Shown: positions 1 to 6,618 of the stretch, one piece after another
How positions within the stretch are numbered: the stretch's first letter is position 1
Layout of the letters: the number at the start of each line of letters is the position of its first letter
NCBI GenBank assembly: GCA_937894355.1
Contig: CALCRD010000552.1
Location: forward strand, 1 to 8,937
Length of the DNA: 8,937 nt
Direction of reading: 5' to 3'
DNA from: an uncultured Bacillus sp.
Lineage (GTDB): Bacteria; Bacillota; Bacilli; Bacillales; Cytobacillaceae
The notes under the pieces: model-generated
Database searches by the model: none
Seen by the model: the letters and a program-made list of their open reading frames with translations, nothing else
What the model was told of the DNA's origin: nothing
Position numbers and translations under genes: made by a program

Positions 1-1124
1 CTGCCATTACCCTGGTAAATGCACTCGATCGATGCGGTATTTCATTTTATATAAAAGATCATGATATTCGCTTTTTTTCGCATTGGGTTGTAAAGGATAT
101 TCTGAACTTTATGCGGTTGACATTCAATGATAGGCTGCCAAATATTTTTGAACAAATATATACAAAACTAAACTTGTTTCTTTCCAAAGACCAAGTAACT
201 CAACTGAAGAAGGTAAATAACAATAAATCTGTATTTGATAATTTGCTCAGCTTTTGTACGTTAAGTGATTTCCAAATTAAAAAAATTAAGTCTTGCAGAC
301 AAACTTTTCAACTTATGAAAGGAATGGCACCTAAACCAGTTATACAAATAATTCGGCTCCATTTGGGATACGAAGAAAAACTAATAGAAATGTCAGAAAG
401 TCTGGGTTTAAATAAAGAAACGATTTTAGGGGTTCTTTTCACTTTAGAAGAGATTGCCGATTCAATTGGGACCATGGAAGAATTTGCAGCGCGGTTAAAC
501 CATTTAGAAACAGTATTTTATTCCTCTAAGTTTAATAAAAACAGGAATGTTGTTACTCTTTCAACCTTGCACAGTTCAAAGGGATTAGAGTTTAAACATG
601 TTTATATGATTGATTTAATTACCGGAGTTATTCCAGCAAAAGAGGAACTTGATCTAGCAGGTGCAGGAGAAACCGATTTACTTGAGGAAAGCGTTCGGCT
701 CTTTTATGTTGGGATGACCAGAGCTGAATTGCATTTAGAACTGCTTTTTTATCATAAGAAGTTTGGTAAAAACGTTCAGGAATCCCCATTTATTTCCAAT
801 GTTAGAAAAATCATTTCACCACCGATTAATATGCCAAAAAAGGAACCTGTTCAAAGGAAATCTGCAATAAAGGAATCTTCAAAAAAAGATTCTCCAAAAA
901 AGAAATCTAACACTAATTCAATCATTCCTTATAATCCCAATGCAATTACAAACATAAATCAGTTGAAAGTCGGCGAAACGATAAAGCACAGAGTGTTTGG
1001 AAGAGGTGAAATTGTTAAACTAGATAACGTGATAATCAACATCCACTTTCAAAGAGGAATAAAGTCATTGTCGATTCAAACATGCTTAGAAATGGGGCTA
1101 TTGGAACCAGCTGAAGCAGTGTGA
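1..1124 (+). CDS. UvrD/PcrA-type DNA helicase, C-terminal part (5' end outside window)
   Basis: The frame is open from base 3 to the TGA at 1122-1124 (373 codons) and enters from upstream, so the ATG at 111 is internal. What is seen: an early SHWVVKDIL stretch typical of the 2B/2A region of UvrD-like helicases; motif V (TLHSSKGLEF, nt 564-593) and motif VI (VRLFYVGMTRAE, nt 693-728), which contact ATP and DNA in the second RecA-like domain; a Lys/Ser-rich linker (about nt 830-920); and a small beta-rich tail (about nt 963-1115, VGETIKHRVFGRGEI) resembling the Tudor-like C-terminal domain of PcrA, which in that family binds RNA polymerase. The product should be an ATP-driven 3'-5' ssDNA translocase acting in repair or replication-transcription conflicts. 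Motifs I-IV lie outside the window. It may be a YjcD-like paralogue rather than PcrA itself; I cannot decide. No functional tie to the downstream Bce genes is evident. Confidence 0.9.
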   Translation, partial: AITLVNALDRCGISFYIKDHDIRFFSHWVVKDILNFMRLTFNDRLPNIFEQIYTKLNLFLSKDQVTQLKKVNNNKSVFDNLLSFCTLSDFQIKKIKSCRQTFQLMKGMAPKPVIQIIRLHLGYEEKLIEMSESLGLNKETILGVLFTLEEIADSIGTMEEFAARLNHLETVFYSSKFNKNRNVVTLSTLHSSKGLEFKHVYMIDLITGVIPAKEELDLAGAGETDLLEESVRLFYVGMTRAELHLELLFYHKKFGKNVQESPFISNVRKIISPPINMPKKEPVQRKSAIKESSKKDSPKKKSNTNSIIPYNPNAITNINQLKVGETIKHRVFGRGEIVKLDNVIINIHFQRGIKSLSIQTCLEMGLLEPAEAV

Positions 1125-1178
1125 TAGTAGCCCGGTGCGATGTTAAAAATAAATGTAATGACCATATTAACTTTTGAT

Positions 1179-1183
1179 GAGGG
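1179..1183 (+). promoter_or_regulatory. Ribosome binding site that fixes the response-regulator start
   Basis: GAGGG lies five bases upstream of ATG 1189. It favours ATG 1189 over the in-frame TTG 1174 and ATG 1177, which lie upstream of or within this SD and would add five residues not expected before the MYRIMIVEDDE start of a receiver domain. Confidence 0.65.
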
Positions 1184-1188
1184 ATCCC

Positions 1189-1863
1189 ATGTACAGAATA
1201 ATGATTGTTGAGGACGATGAAAAAATTAGACGGATTGTCGCTAATAGTTTGAAAAAATGGCAGTATGAAGTGATGGAAGTGAGCAAGTTTGACCAGGTCC
1301 TAACTGAATTTGAGCAGACAGAGCCCCACCTCGTTTTACTAGATATCAATCTACCTGTTTTTGATGGATACTTCTGGTGCCAGCAAATCCGCTCGATTTC
1401 CAAAGTGCCGATTATTTTCATTTCCTCCAGAACTCAAAATATGGATATTATTATGGCCATTAATATGGGTGGAGATGATTTCATTCAGAAACCGTTTGAT
1501 CTAGATATCCTTGTCGCAAAAATTAGTGCACTCATCCGCCGTAAATATACCTACCAGGAAGATGAGAACAGTAAATTAATCCATCGGAGCTTGAAATTAA
1601 ATGTAACCAATTCAACGATTGAATATAAAGGGCAAACTACTGAGTTAAGTCGTAATGATTTCATTCTTTTACAATTGATGATGCGCAATATCGGGAAAAT
1701 TATTTCGCGTGAGGACTTAATGCAGGCACTATGGAATGACGAGCAGTTTGTTGATGATAACACACTGACCGTGAACGTGAATCGCATGCGCCGAAAAATC
1801 ATTGCGCTAGGACTGGAGGAGTTCATTGTCACCCGAAAAGGAATGGGGTATATAATCGAATGA
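1189..1863 (+). CDS. bceR: BceR-type response regulator (OmpR family)
   Basis: 224 aa, the normal OmpR-family length. An N-terminal receiver domain (about 1-115) shows the acidic pocket E8-D9-D10, phospho-acceptor D52 in LVLLDINLP, switch S79 and K101 in IQKPF. A C-terminal winged-helix DNA-binding domain (about 125-224) ends in TVNVNRMRRKI...GMGYIIE. The segment FDGYFWCQQIRSISKVPIIFIS is characteristic of the BceR/GraR group, which partners intramembrane-sensing kinases and activates BceAB-type transporters against cell-wall-active peptides. Its stop overlaps the kinase start as ATGA (1860-1863), so the two were translationally coupled. The gene looks intact although its kinase is disrupted, leaving it without an obvious local phosphodonor. 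A likely target is the inverted repeat at 7436-7449 upstream of bceA. The symbol is used in the family sense; the substrate-specific paralogue (Bce, Psd, Yxd type) cannot be assigned. Confidence 0.92.
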   Translation: MYRIMIVEDDEKIRRIVANSLKKWQYEVMEVSKFDQVLTEFEQTEPHLVLLDINLPVFDGYFWCQQIRSISKVPIIFISSRTQNMDIIMAINMGGDDFIQKPFDLDILVAKISALIRRKYTYQEDENSKLIHRSLKLNVTNSTIEYKGQTTELSRNDFILLQLMMRNIGKIISREDLMQALWNDEQFVDDNTLTVNVNRMRRKIIALGLEEFIVTRKGMGYIIE

Positions 1864-1981
1864 CCTTCCTTCGCTTTTTAAATTATGAAAGGCCATATAT
1901 TTTACTTGTTTTCTAATGTCGGCTGCGGTATTTTTTTTCGACAGCAATGGCAGCTGGGCTTGGGGCACGTTCTTCTATCAT
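1860..1981 (+). pseudogene. bceS: BceS-type sensor kinase, 5' fragment (frameshifted and cut by insertion)
   Basis: ATG 1860 overlaps the regulator's stop (ATGA) and reads MTFLRFLNYERPYILLVF before a TAA at 1914-1916. Restoring one T in the TTTT run at 1909-1912 carries the reading on as LMSAAVFFFDSNGSWAWG and then TFFYH, which is a first transmembrane helix plus the short external turn expected of intramembrane-sensing kinases. The coding sense ends at CAT 1979-1981, where the tnpB element begins. Joining codon 41 (His, CAT) to GCA at 3784 gives an in-frame kinase of about 329 aa, close to the usual BceS length. As it stands the translated product is only 18 aa. Whether the frameshift is a true mutation or a homopolymer read error cannot be decided here. 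Confidence 0.8.
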
Positions 1982-1995
1982 CACAGCCAAGAGTA

Positions 1996-2029
1996 CCCCG
2001 TCTTCAAAAACGGTAGTTTTAAGGCGGGG
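1996..2029 (+). repeat. Left-end subterminal hairpin of the tnpB element
   Basis: CCCCGTCTT (1996-2004) pairs with AAGGCGGGG (2021-2029), with one T-G pair. The stem continues as AAAA (2006-2009) against TTTT (2017-2020) around an unpaired C2005, closing on a 7-nt loop. It begins 14 nt inside the proposed left end, the usual place for the imperfect hairpin bound by the single-strand transposase of this superfamily. Confidence 0.7.
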
Positions 2030-2102
2030 GTGAATTGGCGGTTTTGAACTATTGTTTCAAAATATAGTTTTTTGATTTTTGAAAATAAAAAAGAGGTATC
2101 AC

Positions 2103-2132
2103 AAGACAAAGGGCTATTTAATTTGGTAAAAT
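2103..2132 (+). promoter_or_regulatory. Candidate tnpB promoter
   Basis: An extended -10, TGG followed by TAAAAT (2127-2132), lies 18 bp downstream of AAGACA (2103-2108, 4 of 6 to the -35 consensus). Transcription would start near 2139, about 28 nt before the tnpB ATG, leaving room for the strong GGAGGTGA ribosome site at 2153-2160. The consensus match is moderate and the DNA is AT-rich, so this is a prediction only. Confidence 0.4.
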
Positions 2133-2166
2133 ATACTTACAAACATTTGTTCGGAGGTGAAAAAAC

Positions 2167-3624
2167 ATGACCAAGGAAAATGAAAAACATTATAAAACGC
2201 ATCAGATTTGGATTAAAAAAGGGCATCGAATGTATTCGTATTTTGAGAATTATTGTGAATTTGCGAAAAACATGTATAACACGACCAATTTTTACTACCG
2301 ACAGGTGTACACCAGCCTTACTCAAGGCAAGGAGTTACAGCCTCTTCAAAAAGAAGTACTAACAACTATTTTAAACAACATTGAAAAAATGAATGAAGTT
2401 CAGCAAGCTACTTACAAAAAGAAGCTCGAAAAAGAAAAGTCGAAGCCGTTAGAAAAGCGGAAAGAAATAAAGTGCAATTCTTTCGAATTGCCAACGAGTA
2501 AAAAACCGTACGTTGATTACAACTTTCTAGATTCACTTTTTAAGATTATTTCTCAACAAGATTATCGAGCTTTACCTACCCAATCAAGTCAGTGGGTGAT
2601 GAAAACTCTCTTCAAAAATTGGAAATCATTTTTTGCTAGTCTAGCAGAATATAAGCAGAAACCTTTCAAATTCAAAGGGAAACCAAAAATCCCGGGTTAC
2701 AGCCGTGCAAGCGAAAAAGAAGTAATGTTTACAAACCAAGATTGTGTCGTGAAAGACGAGAAGTATTTAAAATTCCCTAAAACAAAAGTAAAATTAAACA
2801 TCGGGAAGTTAGGCTGTGTGAAGGGTAAATTAAAAATGGTTCGTGTAATCCCAAAATACGGCGAGTATGTAGTGGAATTAGTCATGGATTCTCCTGACGA
2901 AAAGGAAATTGTGATAGAAAATGAACGATTCATGTCCATTGATTTAGGAAATGACAATCTTGCAACCATCGTAACAAACACAGGTCGAAGACCTGTACTA
3001 GTTAAGGGCAAAAATGTTAAATCCGTTAATCAATTTTTTAATAAAGAAAAAGCACGCCTTTTAGGTGTACTTCGTCATGGAAAGAAAACAAACGAAGGTC
3101 CTTTCACTTCAAAAAGGCTGGAGAAATTATATCAAACTAGGTTTTTGAAAATAAAGGATATTTTCCATAAAGCTAGCTTCCGCATCGTTAAAATGGCTGT
3201 CGAAGAAAACATCTCAACTATCATCATCGGTCAAAACAAGGGTTGGAAACAAGAAGTGAACATCGGAAAGCGTAATAACCAAGCATTTGTTCACATCCCA
3301 CACAGTTTGCTGATTAACATGATTAAATTTAAAGCAGCCGAACACGGAATTGAGGTGGTTGTCACCGAAGAATCCTACACTTCTAAAGCAAGCTATCTTG
3401 ATGGCGATGAAATACCAGTTTATGAGAAGGGTAAAACCCACTCTTTTTCAGGTAAACGAATCAAGCGAGGGCTATACCGCTCGAAGAACAACCTTCTTCT
3501 TAATGCCGACGTAAATGGCGCAGCAAATATCATGAAAAAAGCAATCCGAAGATTACAGTATAAAAATATAGAAAATATATTGTCTTCAGTACAATTATTT
3601 CAACCACAAACATTGGTGATTTAA
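2167..3624 (+). CDS. tnpB: TnpB-family RNA-guided nuclease (IS200/IS605 OrfB) with atypical RuvC-II
   Basis: 485 aa; the start is fixed by GGAGGTGA (2153-2160) six bases before the ATG. Residues 1 to about 250 are the helical/WED-type N-terminal part with the usual basic KPFKFKGKPKIPGY stretch. The RuvC fold follows: RuvC-I D259 (SIDLGNDNLATIV) and RuvC-III D448 (NADVNGAANI). At RuvC-II, where most TnpBs have Glu in an IVxE motif, this protein reads IIIGQNKGWKQ with G355. The nearest conserved-looking acids are E401-E402 in VTEESYTSKASY. The usual CxxC...CxxC zinc ribbon between RuvC-II and -III is absent. Known TnpBs are guided by an RNA made from the element's right end, cut DNA next to a short TAM and help the element persist after excision. 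This one belongs to a Firmicutes subgroup I recall with the G-x-N motif; cutting activity is likely but not shown. It is not required for transposition itself. Confidence 0.88.
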   Translation: MTKENEKHYKTHQIWIKKGHRMYSYFENYCEFAKNMYNTTNFYYRQVYTSLTQGKELQPLQKEVLTTILNNIEKMNEVQQATYKKKLEKEKSKPLEKRKEIKCNSFELPTSKKPYVDYNFLDSLFKIISQQDYRALPTQSSQWVMKTLFKNWKSFFASLAEYKQKPFKFKGKPKIPGYSRASEKEVMFTNQDCVVKDEKYLKFPKTKVKLNIGKLGCVKGKLKMVRVIPKYGEYVVELVMDSPDEKEIVIENERFMSIDLGNDNLATIVTNTGRRPVLVKGKNVKSVNQFFNKEKARLLGVLRHGKKTNEGPFTSKRLEKLYQTRFLKIKDIFHKASFRIVKMAVEENISTIIIGQNKGWKQEVNIGKRNNQAFVHIPHSLLINMIKFKAAEHGIEVVVTEESYTSKASYLDGDEIPVYEKGKTHSFSGKRIKRGLYRSKNNLLLNADVNGAANIMKKAIRRLQYKNIENILSSVQLFQPQTLVI

Positions 3625-3783
3625 TTTTAAAAGAAGTCCCAAAGGCACGACCAATGGGATAGAGGGGCTGGGCGTAAATAGCTCGCCAATGTGTCAGCTC
3701 CACTAATGTTAATCGCACAGTTCTTAGGTTCGATACATTAGAAACCCCTTCCTCAAAGCTTGCTTAGGGAGGGGAGTATTCAT
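3625..3783 (+). ncRNA. Predicted omega/reRNA scaffold at the element's right end
   Basis: The 159 nt between the tnpB stop and the right end are densely self-complementary. TCCCA (3637-3641) pairs with TGGGA (3655-3659). GGGGCTG (3664-3670) pairs with CAGCTCC (3695-3701), enclosing GGCG (3671-3674) with CGCC (3684-3687). CTAATGT (3703-3709) pairs perfectly with ACATTAG (3735-3741), enclosing ATCG (3712-3715) with CGAT (3731-3734). A terminal hairpin follows at 3745-3774. TnpB guide RNAs are known to come from this position, often starting inside the 3' part of tnpB and ending with a guide copied from the flank. The guide here would begin at 3784 (GCATTCGCCCTG...), which is bceS coding sequence. 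The 5' end is uncertain and may lie inside tnpB. No covariance check was possible. Confidence 0.65.
3745..3774 (+). repeat. Right-end subterminal hairpin of the tnpB element
   Basis: CCCCTTCC (3745-3752) pairs with GGGAGGGG (3767-3774), eight pairs including one T-G, around a 14-nt loop. It ends nine bases before the proposed right boundary at TTCAT (3779-3783). It would be both the right-end transposase hairpin and the last stem of the predicted guide RNA. Confidence 0.65.
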
Positions 3784-4650
3784 GCATTCGCCCTGTCTTC
3801 GATTGTGTTAGTTGGATTTTTAGTATTTCGTTATCAGCAAAATATACGTGGAATTCAACAAATGAAAAGTGAGGATTATGACAGTTTATCCCTTGAAGGG
3901 GAATTTGCTAAGCAACAATTGGATGAGCTGAAAAAGCAGCATATCCGTGAGATGAATCGGATTCAGAACAAGCAGAATGAGCATTACGATTTTATCGTCT
4001 CCTGGTTTCATGAGATAAAAACACCGATTGCGGTTCTGCGCTTACTGCAGCAAACTGATATGGATGCCAATAGTTTAAGGGAAGAAATCAACAGGATTGA
4101 ACATTATGTCGATCAGGCTCTCTATTACGTAAAGCTCGATAGCTTTAACCAGGATTATGATATTCAAAAATGTGACGTTATCCAGATATCGAAAGACATC
4201 ATTAAGTTTCATTCGAAGACCTTTTTTTCAAAAAAAATCCGCATAGTCATCCAGGCAAAAACACTTGAGGTTCTAAGTGATTCTAAATGGTTGCATTTTA
4301 TCATCAATCAGTTATTAACCAATAGTTTAAAATATACAAATCATGGCGGGGAGGTTACCATATCGGCATTCGAAACCCCGCAAGAAAAACAACTTATTAT
4401 TCGAGACAATGGAATTGGTATTAGTCAAAAGGACTTGCCAAGAGTTTACAATCTAGGTTTTACTGGGGAGACTGGACGGACATTTACCAAATCAACTGGA
4501 ATGGGGTTATATTTAGCCCAACAGTTAAGTAACAAATTAGGACATTACATTAGTTGTACATCGAAGGTTAAGGAGTACACGCAATTTATTATTCACTTCC
4601 CGCTAGATAGTGATCCGCATTTAATACTATTAGAAAAAAACACACGATGA
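3784..4650 (+). pseudogene. bceS: BceS-type sensor histidine kinase, 3' fragment
   Basis: 288 codons carry everything after the first transmembrane helix. There is TM2 (ALSSIVLVGFLVFRY), a coiled-coil-like linker, the dimerisation/phospho-acceptor box SWFHEIKTP (His at nt 4009-4011, residue 117 of the rebuilt kinase), the N box (LLTNSLKYTNHG), G1 (RDNGIGI) and G2 (STGMGLYL) of the HATPase. All catalytic motifs are present and the frame is clean, so decay is confined to the 5' end. The open frame extends back into the element to TTG 3760, but no ribosome site precedes that codon. A start further in (for example the ATG of IQQMKSED) would lose TM2. In this family the kinase has almost no external domain and is switched by its BceAB transporter through membrane contacts, so loss of TM1 should break sensing. 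It converges on bceB; the stop lies inside a shared terminator hairpin. Confidence 0.85.
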
Positions 4651-4672
4651 GTAAAAAACTCACCGTGTGTTT
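4638..4672. terminator. Bidirectional terminator overlapping both convergent stop codons
   Basis: A 15-position stem with one mismatch: AAACACACG-A-TGAGT (4638-4652) against ACTCA-C-CGTGTGTTT (4658-4672), with an AAAAA loop. T-rich DNA follows on the plus strand (TTTCTTTCGTT), and on the minus strand the arm runs into a T tract (complement of GAAAAAAA). The TGA stop of the kinase (4648-4650) is inside the left arm and the bceB stop (complement of 4660-4662) inside the right arm. Confidence 0.8.
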
Positions 4673-6618
4673 CTTTCGTTGATAATTTTGTAGTAAATAG
4701 AAATAGATGATACATAAAGAATTAGATACGTTACCACATACAAACCCATGACAGAGAAAATAATTGTCGTTAAGCTAGGTAAATCTTTTATCACAAGGAT
4801 GACAGTGTAGTATAAAAGAAACCAACTGTGCACCAATCCAAGTATGAGTGGCGGTAAAAATACGAATAGTAATTGTTTCCGAATAATCCTTTTTATTTCT
4901 TTATCGCCAACACCAATTTTTCGTAAAATGGCATATTGTTCTCGAACTTCTGTAGCTTCGCGCAGCTGTTTAAAGTAAATGACACTGCCTAAAGCAAATA
5001 ATGCAATGACTGCAAAGAACGCAACCGAGAACAATACTAAAGAGGACGACTCCGTATCCAGGGAATACATATCTATAAAGGCTGAATAATATCCACCTTC
5101 TGTTTTCATAACGATATCGTATATTTTTCGTGATACATCATTAGATGTTTTCGGATTTTCTATTTTGTAGATTTCATATGATGAAAGGGTGCGATTTTCT
5201 TTTAAGCTATCAAAAGCCTCATCAGAAATTACCAGTACAGAAGGTTGACGCTTGGTATCTCCACCAGGACTCGTTGGGATACTTAACAAAGGGTATCGGA
5301 TTTTTTCAACTACACGAAATGTATGGTTTTCTAAAACGGTAAGTTTGGATTGAGGACTTTTATATTTAGTCGGTTCATCAATTCCTCTTGTTAAAAGTAT
5401 TGCATTTTCGCCTTCTAAATCAACTTTTTCACCTACCTCGCGTAAATCAACAATTGCATTTAATTGTGACTCAGGAAAAAGGGTAAACTCTTCTGTGTAA
5501 TATTCCGGATGACTAAAAAACGTATTTCTATTTGGTATTTTTGCTGTTTGAATGCCCGTAATGGTTTGATGATCAATAATTGGATGTGAGTCATTCATCA
5601 TTTGTTCAATTTGTTTTTGGGTTTCATCATCAAGCGTCGAAAAGGCAAAATGGTTTGGAAATTCTTTTTTTACAACGTCAGCTTTTATAGCGTAATCTAC
5701 AGCAATAAATCCAACGGAAAAGATGACAATCGCACTAATTAGTGAATTGAACGTAAAGTTGACAGTATTTCCTCGAATAGCAAAACGAAGGGAGGAAATC
5801 CATAACATTTTGTTACCATTCAAGTAATTTTTACTTTGACTCATTTTTTGTAAAATCCAACCGGAAAACTGACGAAAAAATAAATACGTTCCGACAATCA
5901 ACGCCACTGTTACAGCAATTAATGTTTCATTAAAATAATCTTTCCATATGTCTGTATCGCTTGCTTTAGTAATAGTGTAGTAGGATGCTGCAATCAATAT
6001 GATCGACAATATTGCCAAGCTCCGAGAAAATTTTAGTGGTTTGTCCATTTTTTCTTTGGCATGAAACAATTCAACTAATTGCACACGACGGACGTTAAAG
6101 TAACTTTGAATCGTAATAATCCCGATTAATAAAGCGAATAACAGAATAGTTGAAATGATTGCTTCAAGTGGAAAAGCAAATGAAATGTCATCATTGTAGT
6201 GCATTAAGTTCATTAATACCATACCAAAAAATTTTGATAGTAATCCTCCGATTAATATTCCACAGAATACAGATATGGCGCTCAAGAATAACGTTTCCAG
6301 AAAGACCATTGTGGCAACTTGTCTTTCTTTCATTCCGTAGAGTAAATACATGCCAAATTCTTTTTTTCGCTGCTTCATAAAGAAAGAGTTAGCGTACAAA
6401 ATAAAGAACACAATAAACAAAAATACGATTATCGAGGCTAGGAAAATAACCATTTTGTAGTTTTCTTTATTTTGGATGGCGGATACTACATCCTTATTAA
6501 ACATTAAACCAGAAAAGGTAAAGTAAATGACAACTCCAACAAGCATAGAAATGAAATATATGGTATACAAACGGAAGTTCCGCTTCATATTTCTCCATGA
6601 TAAATCAACTAAGTTCAT
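4660..6618 (-). CDS. bceB: BceB-type ABC transporter permease (FtsX-like)
   Basis: 652 aa, the size usual for BceB permeases. Hydrophobicity read by eye fits the family's ten helices: TM1 about 18-40, TM2 about 57-78, then TM3-TM4, TM5-TM6 and TM7 (about 285-310). A hydrophilic external domain of about 200 residues (312-520, containing HPIIDHQTITGIQ and SIPTSPGGDTKRQ) follows, then TM8-TM10 at the C-terminus. The external loop between TM7 and TM8 is the part that in this family binds the antimicrobial peptide or its lipid-II-cycle complex and sets specificity. KKEFGMYLLYGMKERQ after TM2 is the FtsX-type coupling region. ATG 6616-6618 overlaps the stop of the ATPase gene by 4 nt, indicating translational coupling and a 1:2 complex as known for BceAB. 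The peptide specificity (bacitracin, lantibiotic, defensin-like) cannot be read from sequence. Confidence 0.92.
   Translation of the reverse strand: MNLVDLSWRNMKRNFRLYTIYFISMLVGVVIYFTFSGLMFNKDVVSAIQNKENYKMVIFLASIIVFLFIVFFILYANSFFMKQRKKEFGMYLLYGMKERQVATMVFLETLFLSAISVFCGILIGGLLSKFFGMVLMNLMHYNDDISFAFPLEAIISTILLFALLIGIITIQSYFNVRRVQLVELFHAKEKMDKPLKFSRSLAILSIILIAASYYTITKASDTDIWKDYFNETLIAVTVALIVGTYLFFRQFSGWILQKMSQSKNYLNGNKMLWISSLRFAIRGNTVNFTFNSLISAIVIFSVGFIAVDYAIKADVVKKEFPNHFAFSTLDDETQKQIEQMMNDSHPIIDHQTITGIQTAKIPNRNTFFSHPEYYTEEFTLFPESQLNAIVDLREVGEKVDLEGENAILLTRGIDEPTKYKSPQSKLTVLENHTFRVVEKIRYPLLSIPTSPGGDTKRQPSVLVISDEAFDSLKENRTLSSYEIYKIENPKTSNDVSRKIYDIVMKTEGGYYSAFIDMYSLDTESSSLVLFSVAFFAVIALFALGSVIYFKQLREATEVREQYAILRKIGVGDKEIKRIIRKQLLFVFLPPLILGLVHSWFLLYYTVILVIKDLPSLTTIIFSVMGLYVVTYLILYVSSISIYYKIINERNTR

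Larger units (their letters stand above)
1982..3783 (+). mobile_element. IS200/IS605-superfamily element with tnpB only (IS1341-like), inserted in bceS
   Basis: The boundaries come from rebuilding the kinase: coding sense stops at CAT 1979-1981 and resumes at GCA 3784. The left flank ends in ...CTATCAT and the element's right end in ...TATTCAT, sharing TCAT, so the exact cut within these four bases cannot be told but the empty site is the same. This matches the family habit of inserting 3' of a short motif without target duplication. There are no terminal inverted repeats; instead subterminal hairpins lie at 1996-2029 and 3745-3774. The 1802-bp element carries one gene (tnpB, same strand as bceS) and a structured segment after it. 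No Y1 tyrosine transposase gene (tnpA) is present, so mobility would need one supplied in trans. Confidence 0.85.

Noticed and set aside
1125..1178. Promoter for bceR
   Set aside because: TATTAA (1165-1170) and TAAAAA (1144-1149) lack a matching -35, and the first would start transcription almost on the RBS. No BceR-type repeat is present. Nothing good enough to annotate.
2139..2150. ACAAA-CA-TTTGT palindrome before tnpB, reminiscent of a regulator site
   Set aside because: Short, AT-rich and at the predicted transcript start inside the mobile element; likely chance or a minor leader structure.
2941..3510. TnpB as a nuclease-dead, transcription-regulating derivative (TldR-like)
   Set aside because: RuvC-I and RuvC-III aspartates remain and the gene is still within recognisable element ends with its guide RNA region; a rearranged active site explains the sequence better.
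3664..3741. Cloverleaf-like stems with a GGTTCGAT stretch (3727-3734) resembling a tRNA T-loop
   Set aside because: There is no acceptor stem, anticodon arm of proper size or CCA-side pairing, and the segment sits exactly where TnpB guide RNAs are made.
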